Shown piece by piece: positions 1-7,540 of a stretch of DNA of 24,171 nt. The translations under genes were made by a program, and so were the position numbers. The notes under the pieces were generated by a model. The model did no database searches. It saw only the letters and a list, made by a program, of their open reading frames with translations, and had not been told where the DNA came from. Position 1 is the stretch's first letter. Each line of letters opens with the position of its first letter. Location of the stretch: contig FR891210.1 of NCBI GenBank assembly GCA_000433515.1, positions 660 through 24,830 of the forward strand, written 5' to 3'. Source of the stretch: Candidatus Colimorpha enterica (GTDB lineage: Bacteria; Bacillota; Clostridia; Oscillospirales; CAG-272).

Positions 1-89
1 ACGCTCTTCATATCGTCAACCAGCCGCTTCCGGCTGGACGTGTTGAAGCAGCACATGAGATTGATTTCTTCTACGGTAAAGTATTTCAT
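1..89 (-). CDS. Transposon-transfer assisting (TTRAP-like) protein, N-terminal part, runs off the left edge
   Basis: Only the first 29 codons are in the window. The protein begins MKYFTVEEINLMCCFNTSSR. The FTxxEINLMCxxNTSSR pattern resembles the small 'transposon-transfer assisting' proteins of Tn1549-like conjugative elements in Clostridia. The ATG at 89 lies one base after the TGA stop of the upstream gene (TGATATG arrangement), so the two genes are probably co-transcribed and translationally coupled. The function of this family is not established; the name comes from its association with transfer modules. The family call is from memory of a short N-terminus and so is moderate. Confidence 0.6.
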   Translation of the reverse strand, partial: MKYFTVEEINLMCCFNTSSRKRLVDDMKS

Positions 90-90
90 A

Positions 91-1284
91 TCAGAGTACC
101 ATATCCTTTCCTTTGGATTTTTGCGTTTTCGGAATGTGAGGTGATTGAGCCTTTTGCGCGGATTTCAGCTTATCGCGGATAGATTCACGAGCAGCGGGCT
201 TCTTTGGAATGGTGTCATAGATGGCAGTCCCGGCATCCTCCACATACGAACGGACATACTGGATGCTCTCAGAAAAGCGGATTGGTCTGTTCTCGTCCTC
301 AATGTTAGTCAGCCGGACTTCATCGGCAGCAAAATCAACCGCGTCAATTCTGCACCTGATTCCGTCCACATTCAGCGTCGCGCCGACAGGGATATAATCT
401 GCGGCTTTGAGTTCCTTGAAGGTCTCGCCGTCCTTGCTGAGAAAGACATCTGTGCCGGATTTCCAGAGCTTGTGAGAACCGGCGACCCACGCGGTTTCAC
501 GGAAGCCCGTGACTGGCATGGAGGGCTTGCCTCGCACCTTCTTCTCAAGGAGCTTTGTGCCGAGAAGAGGGGCGGCTTTTTCGGCATCCTTGCCGTACAG
601 CTCAAAATAGCCGTTCTGGGCAAAGCAAACCAGCGCGTCCGGGTGAGCCTGTTTGATTGCCTCATACTTTCTGAGTTCTGCGACGGGCAGAGGTGCAAGC
701 ACTTCTTTCGTTTCTGCCTCCGGCAGCTTGTCACGGCGGCTTTTCTGCGTGGACAGCACTTCCGTCAAAGCATCCGCGTCTTTCGGAAGCGTCTGATGGG
801 TTACAACACCGCCATGCTCACCGACCAGAGCCATTGCTTCATCGAAGCTGCTGCGGCAGGGAGCGTCTAACACATAGCCGTCCGCAAAGGTCAACCGGTC
901 ATGATCCGGCTCAACTGAGTTCCGCGCTACATTCGCCGCCTGTTCCCGATAATTGATCTCAAAGACATCCCCGTACACCTTGCCGCGCTTAACGTCTTTC
1001 GGGACAATGACGCGGGCAATGCACTCGTCGTAGGTCTGTTCCGCATAAAAGCGGAAGGTGTTATGATCCCGCGTCCCCTGAATAAAGACCTGATTTTCAT
1101 TGAGGCAGTGTGTCCCATGCGGACGGCAGAACCACATAAGCCTCTTGTCTTCGGGATTCTGGCTTTCGGCAGCGCGGCGGATGATGCGCTTGTCGATGTC
1201 GAAGTCTTCCTTGTAGCTGTCTACATGACTATCCACAAGCTTCTGAAGCTCCGCGATGATGTCAACGTCTGTGTATTTCTTCAT
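91..1284 (-). CDS. Conjugative-element DUF4316/YodL-type protein with a MutS-I-like segment
   Basis: This intact 397-residue protein begins MKKYTDVDIIAELQ and has a GGAG-type ribosome site just upstream. Residues about 202-265 (KYEAIKQ, HPDALVCF, NGYFELYGKDAEKAAPLLG) resemble the N-terminal mismatch-binding fold of MutS, a segment borrowed by polyvalent proteins of mobile elements. The last 40 residues are basic and carry a tail of the form SIRDKLKSAQK followed by KGKDMVL, nearly repeated in the neighbouring upstream gene. No catalytic MutS ATPase is present. It sits 12 bases downstream of the ArdC-like gene and one base upstream of the transfer-assisting gene, so it is cargo of a Tn1549-like integrative element. 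The exact role is unknown; DNA protection or establishment in a new host is a reasonable inference. Confidence 0.75.
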   Translation of the reverse strand: MKKYTDVDIIAELQKLVDSHVDSYKEDFDIDKRIIRRAAESQNPEDKRLMWFCRPHGTHCLNENQVFIQGTRDHNTFRFYAEQTYDECIARVIVPKDVKRGKVYGDVFEINYREQAANVARNSVEPDHDRLTFADGYVLDAPCRSSFDEAMALVGEHGGVVTHQTLPKDADALTEVLSTQKSRRDKLPEAETKEVLAPLPVAELRKYEAIKQAHPDALVCFAQNGYFELYGKDAEKAAPLLGTKLLEKKVRGKPSMPVTGFRETAWVAGSHKLWKSGTDVFLSKDGETFKELKAADYIPVGATLNVDGIRCRIDAVDFAADEVRLTNIEDENRPIRFSESIQYVRSYVEDAGTAIYDTIPKKPAARESIRDKLKSAQKAQSPHIPKTQKSKGKDMVL

Positions 1285-1296
1285 GCGTCTCCTTTC

Positions 1297-3135
1297 TCAC
1301 AACTCCATGTCGTGCGATTTAGCCTTAGCCGGAGCTTTCTTTTCCGGCTGAGATTTGGCGGCAGCCTTGAGTTGGTCACGGATCGAGGGCTTTTCCTGCT
1401 TTTTCTCCTGCCGGATATACTCAAGCGTAGGTGTCAGCTCCCGATAGCAGCCCTGCGTTTTCTTGGCCGAATGACGGCGGTGAATGGCAAACAGCGGCTC
1501 TCCGTTCTGCGTAACCGTATTGCCCTCAATCCTGACTCCGTTCCGAGCCATGACGCGGAAGGACTGTTCCGATGACCGATAGGTGGAAAGCATCCCGTCG
1601 TTGTTGTGAGCAATCTGAGCCTTGAGCGTGTCCATAACAGCATCCCTGATCTGCTTTTCCTCCGGTGTGAGGCGGTGCTTCGGGGCTGCGGCTTCCTGCG
1701 GCTGCTCTGCGGTTGGTGCCTTGACTTCTACAACGGTTTTCTCAATAGAGACAACCTCGTCGCGCTCCCATGCTGCAACCTCCGGGTCCCGCGTTTGGGC
1801 CTCGGCTTCCTGTCTGCGCTCCTTCACATCCATCTGCCGCATGAACTCGCTGATGAAGAGATCGGTCAAACCGGGGTGTGCCTTACCCACGATGAACCGG
1901 GTAGAAAGCTCCGGGCAAACAGGAATATCCTTTGCCCACGCCTTTGCTTTCTGCGAGATCCTTCCGTCCCAATCCTTGTGCTGGACGGTGTTTGCCAGAA
2001 CATATTGCACTCTCTCCGGCGAGAACTTTTCAAGAACGCTCGTAACCGCAGATTCAGCAGCAAGGCGGTTATTGCCGTAATACTCGCTGATCGTCCGCTC
2101 AATGGTGTCTCTGCAAGCAATATTCGCTTGAATCGAAAGCCTATAAGCATCCGTTTCTCCGGCTGTATGAGCGTGATCCGCCGTTTCGGTGTAAACGGGA
2201 ATACCGGCATCACGCAGAGAAGGAGTCACTTCCGGCTCTTTGGCGGGAGTGTCTGCTTCCAGCGCCGCAGTCTGGGTTTTCTCTGCCAGCAGCACCTTGA
2301 GCTTGGCGTCAATGCTGTCGATCATTTCCGCGGCGGTTTTGCGGATGGTTTCCAAAGAGCCTTTCAGCTCCTTGGTCTCCTTATCTGAGGACCAACCGGC
2401 GATATAGCCGAAGGAATAATCCGAAGTCTCAATGCCGTACCGCTGGCAGACGGTGTATGCCACGCTCTCGGCTTCAACCTCTTTGGTATGGCGATCTTTC
2501 CGCATCTCCTGAACGGCGGAGGTATCTTCCTCAACCTCAAGCCGCCACTCAAAACGGTTTTCATCAACGAAACGCCATCCCTCGCGTTCAGCAGCCTCAT
2601 TCGCTTCTGTCTCGGACGCAAAGCCTGAGAGAAAGTCCCGCTTGGTGCCGCCATCGCTGATCATGACAATTTTCCATGTGGGTTCCGGCTCAGGCCGATC
2701 AATAAAGTGGAGCTTCGCATGGGCAATTTCGTGGATCGCCGTCTTGATGGTCTGGATTTCGCTCATGCCCTCCTGAATGGCGATCCGGTTCTCAACCGGC
2801 GAGAAGTAGCCCTTAGCGCCGCCGGGAATGTCTTCAAAGGCAATCGGGGCGGGAGACTCCTGTTTCAGAGCTTCAAAAAAGGCAGCGTAGTTCTCCACGC
2901 TGCCGGAAAGCTCATCAACGATAATGTCAGGAAGCTCCTTGCCGTCGGTCTGGGAAATGTCAAAGACACTCACCACCTTGAATGCGGGACGCATAACCTC
3001 CACAGTCTCCGTAACGGGCTTCCCGTCTGCATCCAGCACCGGCTTCTGTGTGGAAGGATCAATCTTTTCCCGCTCTTCCTTTGCCTTGCCAGACTGCAGG
3101 CTGCACTGAAAAATGCGATTTTGCAACACATACAC
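1297..3135 (-). CDS. ArdC-like metallopeptidase/DUF3849 polyvalent protein, 5'-truncated
   Basis: The 612-codon frame carries a zinc-metallopeptidase motif HEIAH at residues 135-139. A downstream glutamate helix (EVEAESVAY, about 219-227) likely gives the third ligand, as in ArdC-like antirestriction proteins. A DUF3849-like helical segment spans about 312-435, and the C-terminus is the basic tail PSIRDQLKAAAK ... SHDMEL. Family members normally have about 100-130 more N-terminal residues forming an ssDNA-binding domain. Here the first 16 residues (to about position 3087) do not look like the family, and homology seems to start at KEEREKIDP. The gene is therefore cut by a junction, and the apparent ATG at 3135 is probably not native. 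It is followed after 12 bases by the DUF4316-type gene, in one operon. Confidence 0.75.
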   Translation of the reverse strand: MYVLQNRIFQCSLQSGKAKEEREKIDPSTQKPVLDADGKPVTETVEVMRPAFKVVSVFDISQTDGKELPDIIVDELSGSVENYAAFFEALKQESPAPIAFEDIPGGAKGYFSPVENRIAIQEGMSEIQTIKTAIHEIAHAKLHFIDRPEPEPTWKIVMISDGGTKRDFLSGFASETEANEAAEREGWRFVDENRFEWRLEVEEDTSAVQEMRKDRHTKEVEAESVAYTVCQRYGIETSDYSFGYIAGWSSDKETKELKGSLETIRKTAAEMIDSIDAKLKVLLAEKTQTAALEADTPAKEPEVTPSLRDAGIPVYTETADHAHTAGETDAYRLSIQANIACRDTIERTISEYYGNNRLAAESAVTSVLEKFSPERVQYVLANTVQHKDWDGRISQKAKAWAKDIPVCPELSTRFIVGKAHPGLTDLFISEFMRQMDVKERRQEAEAQTRDPEVAAWERDEVVSIEKTVVEVKAPTAEQPQEAAAPKHRLTPEEKQIRDAVMDTLKAQIAHNNDGMLSTYRSSEQSFRVMARNGVRIEGNTVTQNGEPLFAIHRRHSAKKTQGCYRELTPTLEYIRQEKKQEKPSIRDQLKAAAKSQPEKKAPAKAKSHDMEL

Positions 3136-3578
3136 CGGATCATCAGGGTCACGCTACCGAGGAGTACGCTATTAAGTGTACTGAGTGTGGATATGTCATT
3201 GAAGCGCAGCTCAGTCATACCCATGATGTAGACACTACGAAGTATGAATCCGACGAAACAAATCATTGGAATACCTGCTCCGGCTGCGGTGAGAAGCAGA
3301 ACGTTTCAGCTCATGAATTTGAGTGGAAGATTGACAAGGAAGCTACGGCGACCGAAAAGGGCTCCAAGCACGAAGAATGTAAGGTTTGCGGCTACAAGAA
3401 GGCTGCTGTTGAAATTCCGGCAACCGGAACACCGACCGATCCGACGCCTGAGAATCCCGATTCTCCTCCGACCGGCGATAACAGCATGATGGCTCTTTGG
3501 ATTGCAGTCCTCTTTGTTTCCGGCTTCGGCGTTGCAACAACTGCCGTTTACGGTAAAAAGAGAAAGTCTGTGAAATAA
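3048..3578 (+). pseudogene. C-terminal fragment of a sortase-type surface protein with CxxCG repeats
   Basis: Convincing protein sequence starts near 3105 (CTEKCDFATHT); the upstream part of the frame is antisense to the ArdC-like gene. The fragment contains three CxxCG knuckles (CTECG, CSGCG, CKVCG) set in His-rich repeats that are common in Clostridia surface proteins. A Pro/Thr linker, a sorting-like PPTGDNS motif, one hydrophobic helix (ALWIAVLFVSGFGVATTAVY) and the basic end KKRKSVK follow. This is the usual layout of a wall-anchored C-terminus. The signal peptide and most of the ectodomain are missing. The fragment is joined to the truncated conjugative-element gene, so the junction is a rearrangement or an assembly chimera. 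Confidence 0.65.
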
Positions 3579-3646
3579 CAAGAAACCACACATTGATAAG
3601 GGGCGGCGGCAGCACCGTCTGTCCCGCATCAATTATCACAGAAAAA

Positions 3647-3667
3647 GGCTATGCAGCCGGCATAGCC
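3647..3667. terminator. Hairpin with T-run on the minus strand, possibly bidirectional
   Basis: GGCTATGC and GCATAGCC form an 8-bp perfect stem around a 5-nt loop. Read on the minus strand it is followed by TTTTTC; on the plus strand by CTTTCT. It lies about 70 bases after the surface-protein fragment. It works better as a minus-strand terminator by sequence, but no minus-strand gene lies just to its right. Confidence 0.5.
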
Positions 3668-3670
3668 CTT

Positions 3671-3708
3671 TCTCCGAAGCGGCAATATTGTAATTGCCGT
3701 TTCGGAGA
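3671..3708 (+). terminator. Strong 16-bp hairpin after the surface-protein fragment
   Basis: The arms 3671-3686 and 3693-3708 pair over 16 positions with one G-U and a 6-nt loop. No clean T-run follows (the next bases are GAAAAAG), so it may be a transcript-end stabiliser or mRNA barrier rather than a textbook terminator. Confidence 0.45.
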
Positions 3709-3770
3709 GAAAAAGAATATAAAAGGCAAAACATGAAAAATAATACTTAGAAAACAGGAGGTATTTTTCT

Positions 3771-4214
3771 ATGAGTTATGTCGGGAAATGGGTGTTTCAT
3801 TCTATTGGTATGGTGAATGATTCGGATGAAGTGGTGTTCCTCAGTGCAGAGGAATATCTGAAGGCACCGATGCCGTACATCGACGAATCGGACGAGGAAG
3901 CAGTCGCGGACGAACTGAAGGAAAGACGGAATATGATCGGCGGGCAGATCGCTGTGTGCGGGGACGGCAAGCTGTATATGCTGATGCCTCTGCCCGAAGG
4001 GGTATCCAAAGAGGAAGTTGATAAGGCTGTTAAGGCAGGCGTCATCAAGCTGTACGACGGCATGATGACCGACGATCCGAAGGCATGGGAAGAACGCGAC
4101 GGCGAGCTTTGGCTGGAGGTCGGAGAAGGCATGAGCGAGGACGGCTGGGTAAAGCTCTCCGATGATGACGGGAATCTGCTCTTTATGACCACCCGATATG
4201 TAAGAGCAGAATAA
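3771..4214 (+). CDS. Hypothetical acidic protein, possible lipocalin-like fold
   Basis: This 147-residue protein begins MSYVGKWVFHSIGM and has a strong AGGAGG site before the ATG. It is acidic, has no signal peptide or membrane segment, and alternates short strands (GKWVFHS, GKLYMLMPLP, GELWLEVGE, NLLFMTTRYV). A GKW motif near the N-terminus followed by beta strands recalls lipocalin-like domains, but I do not recognise the family and the fold is a guess. It opens a run of plus-strand genes after the hairpins at 3647-3708. Coding is well supported by length, composition and ribosome site. Confidence 0.7.
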   Translation: MSYVGKWVFHSIGMVNDSDEVVFLSAEEYLKAPMPYIDESDEEAVADELKERRNMIGGQIAVCGDGKLYMLMPLPEGVSKEEVDKAVKAGVIKLYDGMMTDDPKAWEERDGELWLEVGEGMSEDGWVKLSDDDGNLLFMTTRYVRAE

Positions 4215-4223
4215 AGCGGCATT

Positions 4224-4436
4224 TTGAAGAATCATTTGTTAATTATAGGTATTGTAGTCATCACTGTTGGTGTAATTACCTTGTTATTCTCCGTTCTGCA
4301 ACGGTACGGATACTATCATTTGCTTGACGGGGATTCAGACCTGTATATCGGATTGCACCGGAGAATGATCATATTTTTGGTGGTTGGAATTATTCTTGTG
4401 ATGATTGGAGTATCGTGCATTATCATTCGCAGATAA
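4224..4436 (+). CDS. Small two-helix membrane protein
   Basis: The frame gives 70 residues with two clear hydrophobic helices (LLIIGIVVITVGVITLLF and MIIFLVVGIILVMIGVSCIII) separated by a short polar, Tyr/Asp-rich loop, ending in RR. This looks like a real integral membrane peptide. The start is uncertain: TTG at 4224 is the best in-frame start and no strong ribosome site precedes it, so it may be read through coupling from the gene ending at 4214. Family not recognised. Confidence 0.55.
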   Translation: MKNHLLIIGIVVITVGVITLLFSVLQRYGYYHLLDGDSDLYIGLHRRMIIFLVVGIILVMIGVSCIIIRR

Positions 4437-4450
4437 AAAGTTGTATATTT

Positions 4451-4484
4451 CTCTGCAAGCGGAGTAACCGCAAAAGGCGCAGAG
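4451..4484 (+). promoter_or_regulatory. Structured leader just upstream of the DUF6935 gene
   Basis: An outer stem CTCTGC (4451-4456) with GCAGAG (4479-4484) encloses an inner stem GCGG-AGTAA-CCGC (4459-4471). It ends 8 bases before the AAGGAGG ribosome site of the gene at 4507, so it could modulate translation. No T-run follows, which argues against a terminator. I do not recognise it as a known riboswitch. Confidence 0.35.
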
Positions 4485-4506
4485 ACTTTATAAGGAGGAA
4501 ATTGTA

Positions 4507-5106
4507 ATGAGTATTTTTGATTCATTGAAAAAGACTGCGGAGTCTACATTGAAAAAAGAGGCTGCGAAAGCAGTAAATAATGCGGCGCAGTCGGTAGGAA
4601 AAGGCAAAAACCGTTCGGAGAGTTTTACCTTTGCTGTACTTCCGACGAATGTTGCCGAGCTGCAGGCTTTGCCGGAGGCTTCTTTGGATTCCGCTTTCAA
4701 AACAACGGCGTTGACGATTGTCGCTCTGTGCCGTTATGAGCAGAACCCGGAGGAAGCCATTGAAATGCTGAATTTTCTGAAAGGTCCTGCAGAGGTCAGC
4801 ACATACGAAAAGCAGTTTATCAGAGAAAGGCTGAACGGCAAGGGCTACAAGGCACGATCCTTTTTTGCCGGAGCAACCCCCGAAAACGGGTATAAGCCTA
4901 CAATCCCCTATATGATTTCCGTCAGCGAAAACCCCTATTCGTTTGACGAGGAAAACTGGGCAACGCTGTATGTGACCAGCGGCGGGGCGGATAATCCGAG
5001 ACCGATCAAGCTGCGTAAAAAGCCGTCTACCGGTCAGTGGTTCTTAAATGATATTCAGTGCCTGTCGGATATCCGTATCCCTGCGGAAGAGGATCCGTGG
5101 GCGTGA
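4507..5106 (+). CDS. DUF6935 domain protein
   Basis: The 199-residue protein has an N-terminal basic/amphipathic region (about 1-35), then a conserved domain. Its landmarks are LPEASLDSAFKTTALTI, EEAIEMLNFLKGP, YEKQFIRERLNGKGY, SGGADNPRPIKLRKK and the terminal RIPAEEDPWA. These fit DUF6935, a family of unknown function in Clostridia often found near SPFH/YdjI-like proteins, as it is here. It has no signal peptide. A consensus AAGGAGG lies upstream. Its TGA stop overlaps the GTG start of the next gene in a GTGA arrangement, implying coupled translation. Confidence 0.8.
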   Translation: MSIFDSLKKTAESTLKKEAAKAVNNAAQSVGKGKNRSESFTFAVLPTNVAELQALPEASLDSAFKTTALTIVALCRYEQNPEEAIEMLNFLKGPAEVSTYEKQFIRERLNGKGYKARSFFAGATPENGYKPTIPYMISVSENPYSFDEENWATLYVTSGGADNPRPIKLRKKPSTGQWFLNDIQCLSDIRIPAEEDPWA

Positions 5107-5555
5107 GCGAATGGTTTGAGAACGGTATCCTCCGTGTGCTGGTGCCGTCAGGTTGGAAACTTTTTTACGGCATCGACAGCGAAGGAAAAGCAAGCCCAAG
5201 GAATCTACATATTTTTAAGGGAGCACAAACAGAATTGGATGTGTTTTCAAAGGCGGGCATCACGGTTTTCTATCACGGTAAAGATGAAATCTATATTTCT
5301 ATAAAGGACTTCTACGAGAATGTTCGGGACATAGAGCCTTTTAAGTGCGGTGGACACCTATGGAACGGTTATACCTGCACCAGCTTCGGATATCCCTATA
5401 CGATGCTGGAAGCAAAAGATGACGGATGCGTCTTTCAGGTGATGATTCTTATGAAAAACGGAGAATATGAGATCTCGTTTAATGATGCAGATGTACGGTC
5501 GATCATCGAAAGCATATCGACCTGTCACTTATTGAAGAATAATTCGAACTTTTAG
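5103..5555 (+). CDS. Hypothetical protein translationally coupled to the DUF6935 gene
   Basis: A GTG at 5103 overlaps the upstream TGA by four bases (GTGA), which decides the start and gives 150 residues beginning VSEWFENGILRVLVPSGW. The sequence is beta-rich with one Cys in each half, contains no membrane helix or signal peptide, and ends near an ADVRSIIESIST helix. This arrangement (short strands plus a late helix after an 'I..S' motif) recalls PsbP/Mog1-like small folds, but I do not recognise the family. Coupling suggests it works with the DUF6935 protein in the cytoplasm. Confidence 0.65.
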   Translation: MSEWFENGILRVLVPSGWKLFYGIDSEGKASPRNLHIFKGAQTELDVFSKAGITVFYHGKDEIYISIKDFYENVRDIEPFKCGGHLWNGYTCTSFGYPYTMLEAKDDGCVFQVMILMKNGEYEISFNDADVRSIIESISTCHLLKNNSNF

Positions 5556-5643
5556 TATACAACGACACCGACAGTCAGATTCTCATCAGCAACAACTATG
5601 TATACAGATGGCATTTGACCGTCGGTAATTGTGGGGCAATATC
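5556..5643 (+). other. Spacer with possible decayed coding sequence
   Basis: One plus-strand frame reads VYNDTDSQILISNNYVYRWH, which looks protein-like, but it has no start codon or ribosome site. It may be a relic of a duplicated gene; the support is weak. Confidence 0.2.
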
Positions 5644-5678
5644 AGGGGCGAAAGGACAGGAAAGTTCCCTTCGCCCCT
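5644..5678 (+). terminator. GC-rich hairpin before the lipoprotein gene
   Basis: AGGGGCGAA (5644-5652) pairs perfectly with TTCGCCCCT (5670-5678) around a 17-nt loop and is followed by CAGTTTTC. It probably ends the DUF6935 operon transcript or insulates the lipoprotein gene 22 bases downstream. Confidence 0.5.
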
Positions 5679-5700
5679 CAGTTTTCAGAAAGGAATGGCT

Positions 5701-6684
5701 ATGAAAAGGATGATATGTTTACTACTTTCCGCCTGTATGCTTCTGTGTCTGGTAGCCTGCGGTGAGAATACGGGGCAGCCACCGGAGACGGAAAGCATGG
5801 ATACGACCGAAAATCAGGATGGAGACCATTCCCATGAAATAAGGCTGCTTACGCCGGAAAAAACACTGCACACCTACTACGAATGGGAAGATGATTACGA
5901 CCGGGCACTTGTTCGGAGTGAACACTCCTGTGTGACGCTGGGGCAGGCGGATGCAGTTGCGTATCCCGAAATGGCAGAAGTGCTGGATCAAATCGCCACC
6001 ATGCAGGAAAATGCTATGCTTGACGAGTTTGATAACTTGGTCAGCATAGCCCGGGATGAATTGTCCGCAAACCGGGACGGCTTTAACTGGACAATAGACT
6101 ATCTCGGTCTGACCTTCTATTTTTCACCCGGAGAGCTGAGTGACGACGGTATGCTGACGGCAACCGTTTCCTTTGCCGAATATCCGGAGCTGTTCAACGA
6201 AAAATATATGGCTGTTCCGGCGGAATATGCCGTTGAAATCCCTCTTGATATTTCCTTCTTTGCAGAGCTGGATACAGACGATGCTTCAGAGGCAATATCC
6301 ATATCCGGATGGTACAACGATGAACGAAACCACTATATGGATTATGGCATCTACACAGATATTGACGGTCAGTATTACGAGGAGGAATGCTTTGTATATG
6401 ACTTACACCCCTATTACGTAAAGACTGTAGATGGAAACTATGTGTACTTGTTCTGTGAGGATGTTGAAGAGGACCGGCGGGAGATGCGTCTGGTTGTTTT
6501 CAGCCTGAACGCGGACGGCGGCGTTACAAAGACAGGCAAGATAAATGTCAGCCCATCCTGGCTTACTGATAACAAATTTATAGTACCGACTGATCCGGGC
6601 AAGTTAATTCTGGACGATGGGGATAATGGTACAAAAAAGGTGGTATTTGCTGTTGGAAATAACGGCATGCCCGTGCTGAAATAA
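5701..6684 (+). CDS. Lipoprotein of unknown function
   Basis: Starting at 5701 gives 327 residues with a classic lipoprotein signal: MKRM, a hydrophobic core, and lipobox LVAC with Cys at about residue 20. The mature N-terminus is Thr/Glu/Asp-rich, followed by DGDHSHE. An AAAGGA site sits 6 bases upstream of this ATG; the in-frame ATG at 5695 is too close to it. The mature domain (about 50-327) alternates acidic and aromatic stretches (YYEWEDDYDRAL, DYLGLTFYFSPGEL, YVYLFCEDVEEDRREMRLVVFSL) and is likely a beta-rich extracellular domain anchored to the membrane. No family recognised. The next gene starts 11 bases downstream. Confidence 0.75.
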   Translation: MKRMICLLLSACMLLCLVACGENTGQPPETESMDTTENQDGDHSHEIRLLTPEKTLHTYYEWEDDYDRALVRSEHSCVTLGQADAVAYPEMAEVLDQIATMQENAMLDEFDNLVSIARDELSANRDGFNWTIDYLGLTFYFSPGELSDDGMLTATVSFAEYPELFNEKYMAVPAEYAVEIPLDISFFAELDTDDASEAISISGWYNDERNHYMDYGIYTDIDGQYYEEECFVYDLHPYYVKTVDGNYVYLFCEDVEEDRREMRLVVFSLNADGGVTKTGKINVSPSWLTDNKFIVPTDPGKLILDDGDNGTKKVVFAVGNNGMPVLK

Positions 6685-6695
6685 GGAGAAAATCT

Positions 6696-7355
6696 ATGTA
6701 TTTTTCTAAATATCACAGTGGGCTTTGCTTCATCGACCGAGGTATGGGAAATCTTGAGATAAGCGGCAAGGGCAGTATTTCTGCTTCGGATACCGAGACA
6801 TGGAATCAATACGAAAGCTGGAAGGAGCAGTGCACCGTGCTGACGGTGTACGACGGAATTACGGCGATCTGCGTCGGCGTGCTCGAACAGTTCCCGAACA
6901 TGGTGAAGCTGCGGCTGCCGAAATCCGTAACGCGCATCGACATGACCGACGAGCTGAATACGCTTTTTCACAAAAACGATGTACTTGTTCATGCAGCTTA
7001 TGGCTCATACGGAGATACCGTCGCACAGAATAACGGACTGCGGTTCCTGCCGGAGAATATCGAGCTTGCCTGGTGTCGGGACGAGGAGCATGACGAGAGC
7101 ACCAAGCTGGTACTGCGCTTCTACGAGGACGGCTCGATGGATCTTCTGTACGACATTTTCACCTCCGGCATCTCGGCAGGATCGAACGGCGGCGCATCGC
7201 TGGATCGGCCTATGCCGGAAGAGTATTACCCGGGATGCACACTTGAAGAGTTTGCAGATATGTTTTCGGCACGGTATCACGAGCAAATCATTAACAATTC
7301 CGAGTTGAAGATTTTTCTCCGGCGTGAAGCCGAACGCAAAAACAAGGATAAATGA
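6696..7355 (+). CDS. Hypothetical protein with one BspA-like leucine-rich segment
   Basis: The 219-residue protein starts at an ATG preceded by AAGGAGAA. Residues about 45-75 (CTVLTVYDGITAICVGVLEQFPNMVKLRLPKSVTRI when read in pieces) resemble a single BspA/LRR_5-type repeat, in which predicted strands alternate with LPKSVT-like turns. The remainder is acidic, with a Lys/Arg-rich C-terminus (LRREAERKNKDK). There is no signal peptide, so it is probably cytoplasmic. Such proteins appear beside YdjI/SPFH-like genes in gut Clostridia as I recall, but I cannot confirm this. It lies between the lipoprotein gene and a 42-codon gene. Confidence 0.65.
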   Translation: MYFSKYHSGLCFIDRGMGNLEISGKGSISASDTETWNQYESWKEQCTVLTVYDGITAICVGVLEQFPNMVKLRLPKSVTRIDMTDELNTLFHKNDVLVHAAYGSYGDTVAQNNGLRFLPENIELAWCRDEEHDESTKLVLRFYEDGSMDLLYDIFTSGISAGSNGGASLDRPMPEEYYPGCTLEEFADMFSARYHEQIINNSELKIFLRREAERKNKDK

Positions 7356-7369
7356 GAGGAGAATGCAAG

Positions 7370-7498
7370 ATGGCGGAGATTTCCGCAAACAGCAAACCGC
7401 GCATGGTTGCCACAAACAGTCAGAAATATCTGGAAGAATACCTCTCGGTACACCATATTCTGGAACGCCGTGTCAGCGGAAGAATTGTCATTTGCTGA
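7370..7498 (+). CDS. Small 42-residue protein
   Basis: An ATG at 7370 has AGAGGAG eight bases upstream and opens a 42-codon frame beginning MAEISANSKPRMVATNSQKY and ending GRIVIC before TGA. It lies 14 bases after the previous stop, in the same direction, and before the SPFH gene. The ribosome site and position favour a real gene. It could also be the N-terminus of a longer protein cut short, because the ending IVIC resembles the start of a zinc-ribbon segment. Family not recognised. Confidence 0.45.
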   Translation: MAEISANSKPRMVATNSQKYLEEYLSVHHILERRVSGRIVIC

Positions 7499-7540
7499 AA
7501 TAAACTCAAAATAAATTCCAATACATTAAGGAGGACAAAA

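Noticed and set aside
145..870. Long plus-strand frame opposite the DUF4316-type gene
   Set aside because: It is the antisense shadow of a well-supported minus-strand gene and has no ribosome site or family features.
3094..3099. CTGCAG at the ArdC/surface-protein junction as evidence for a cloning artefact
   Set aside because: A six-base site is expected by chance and the exact junction point is not known.
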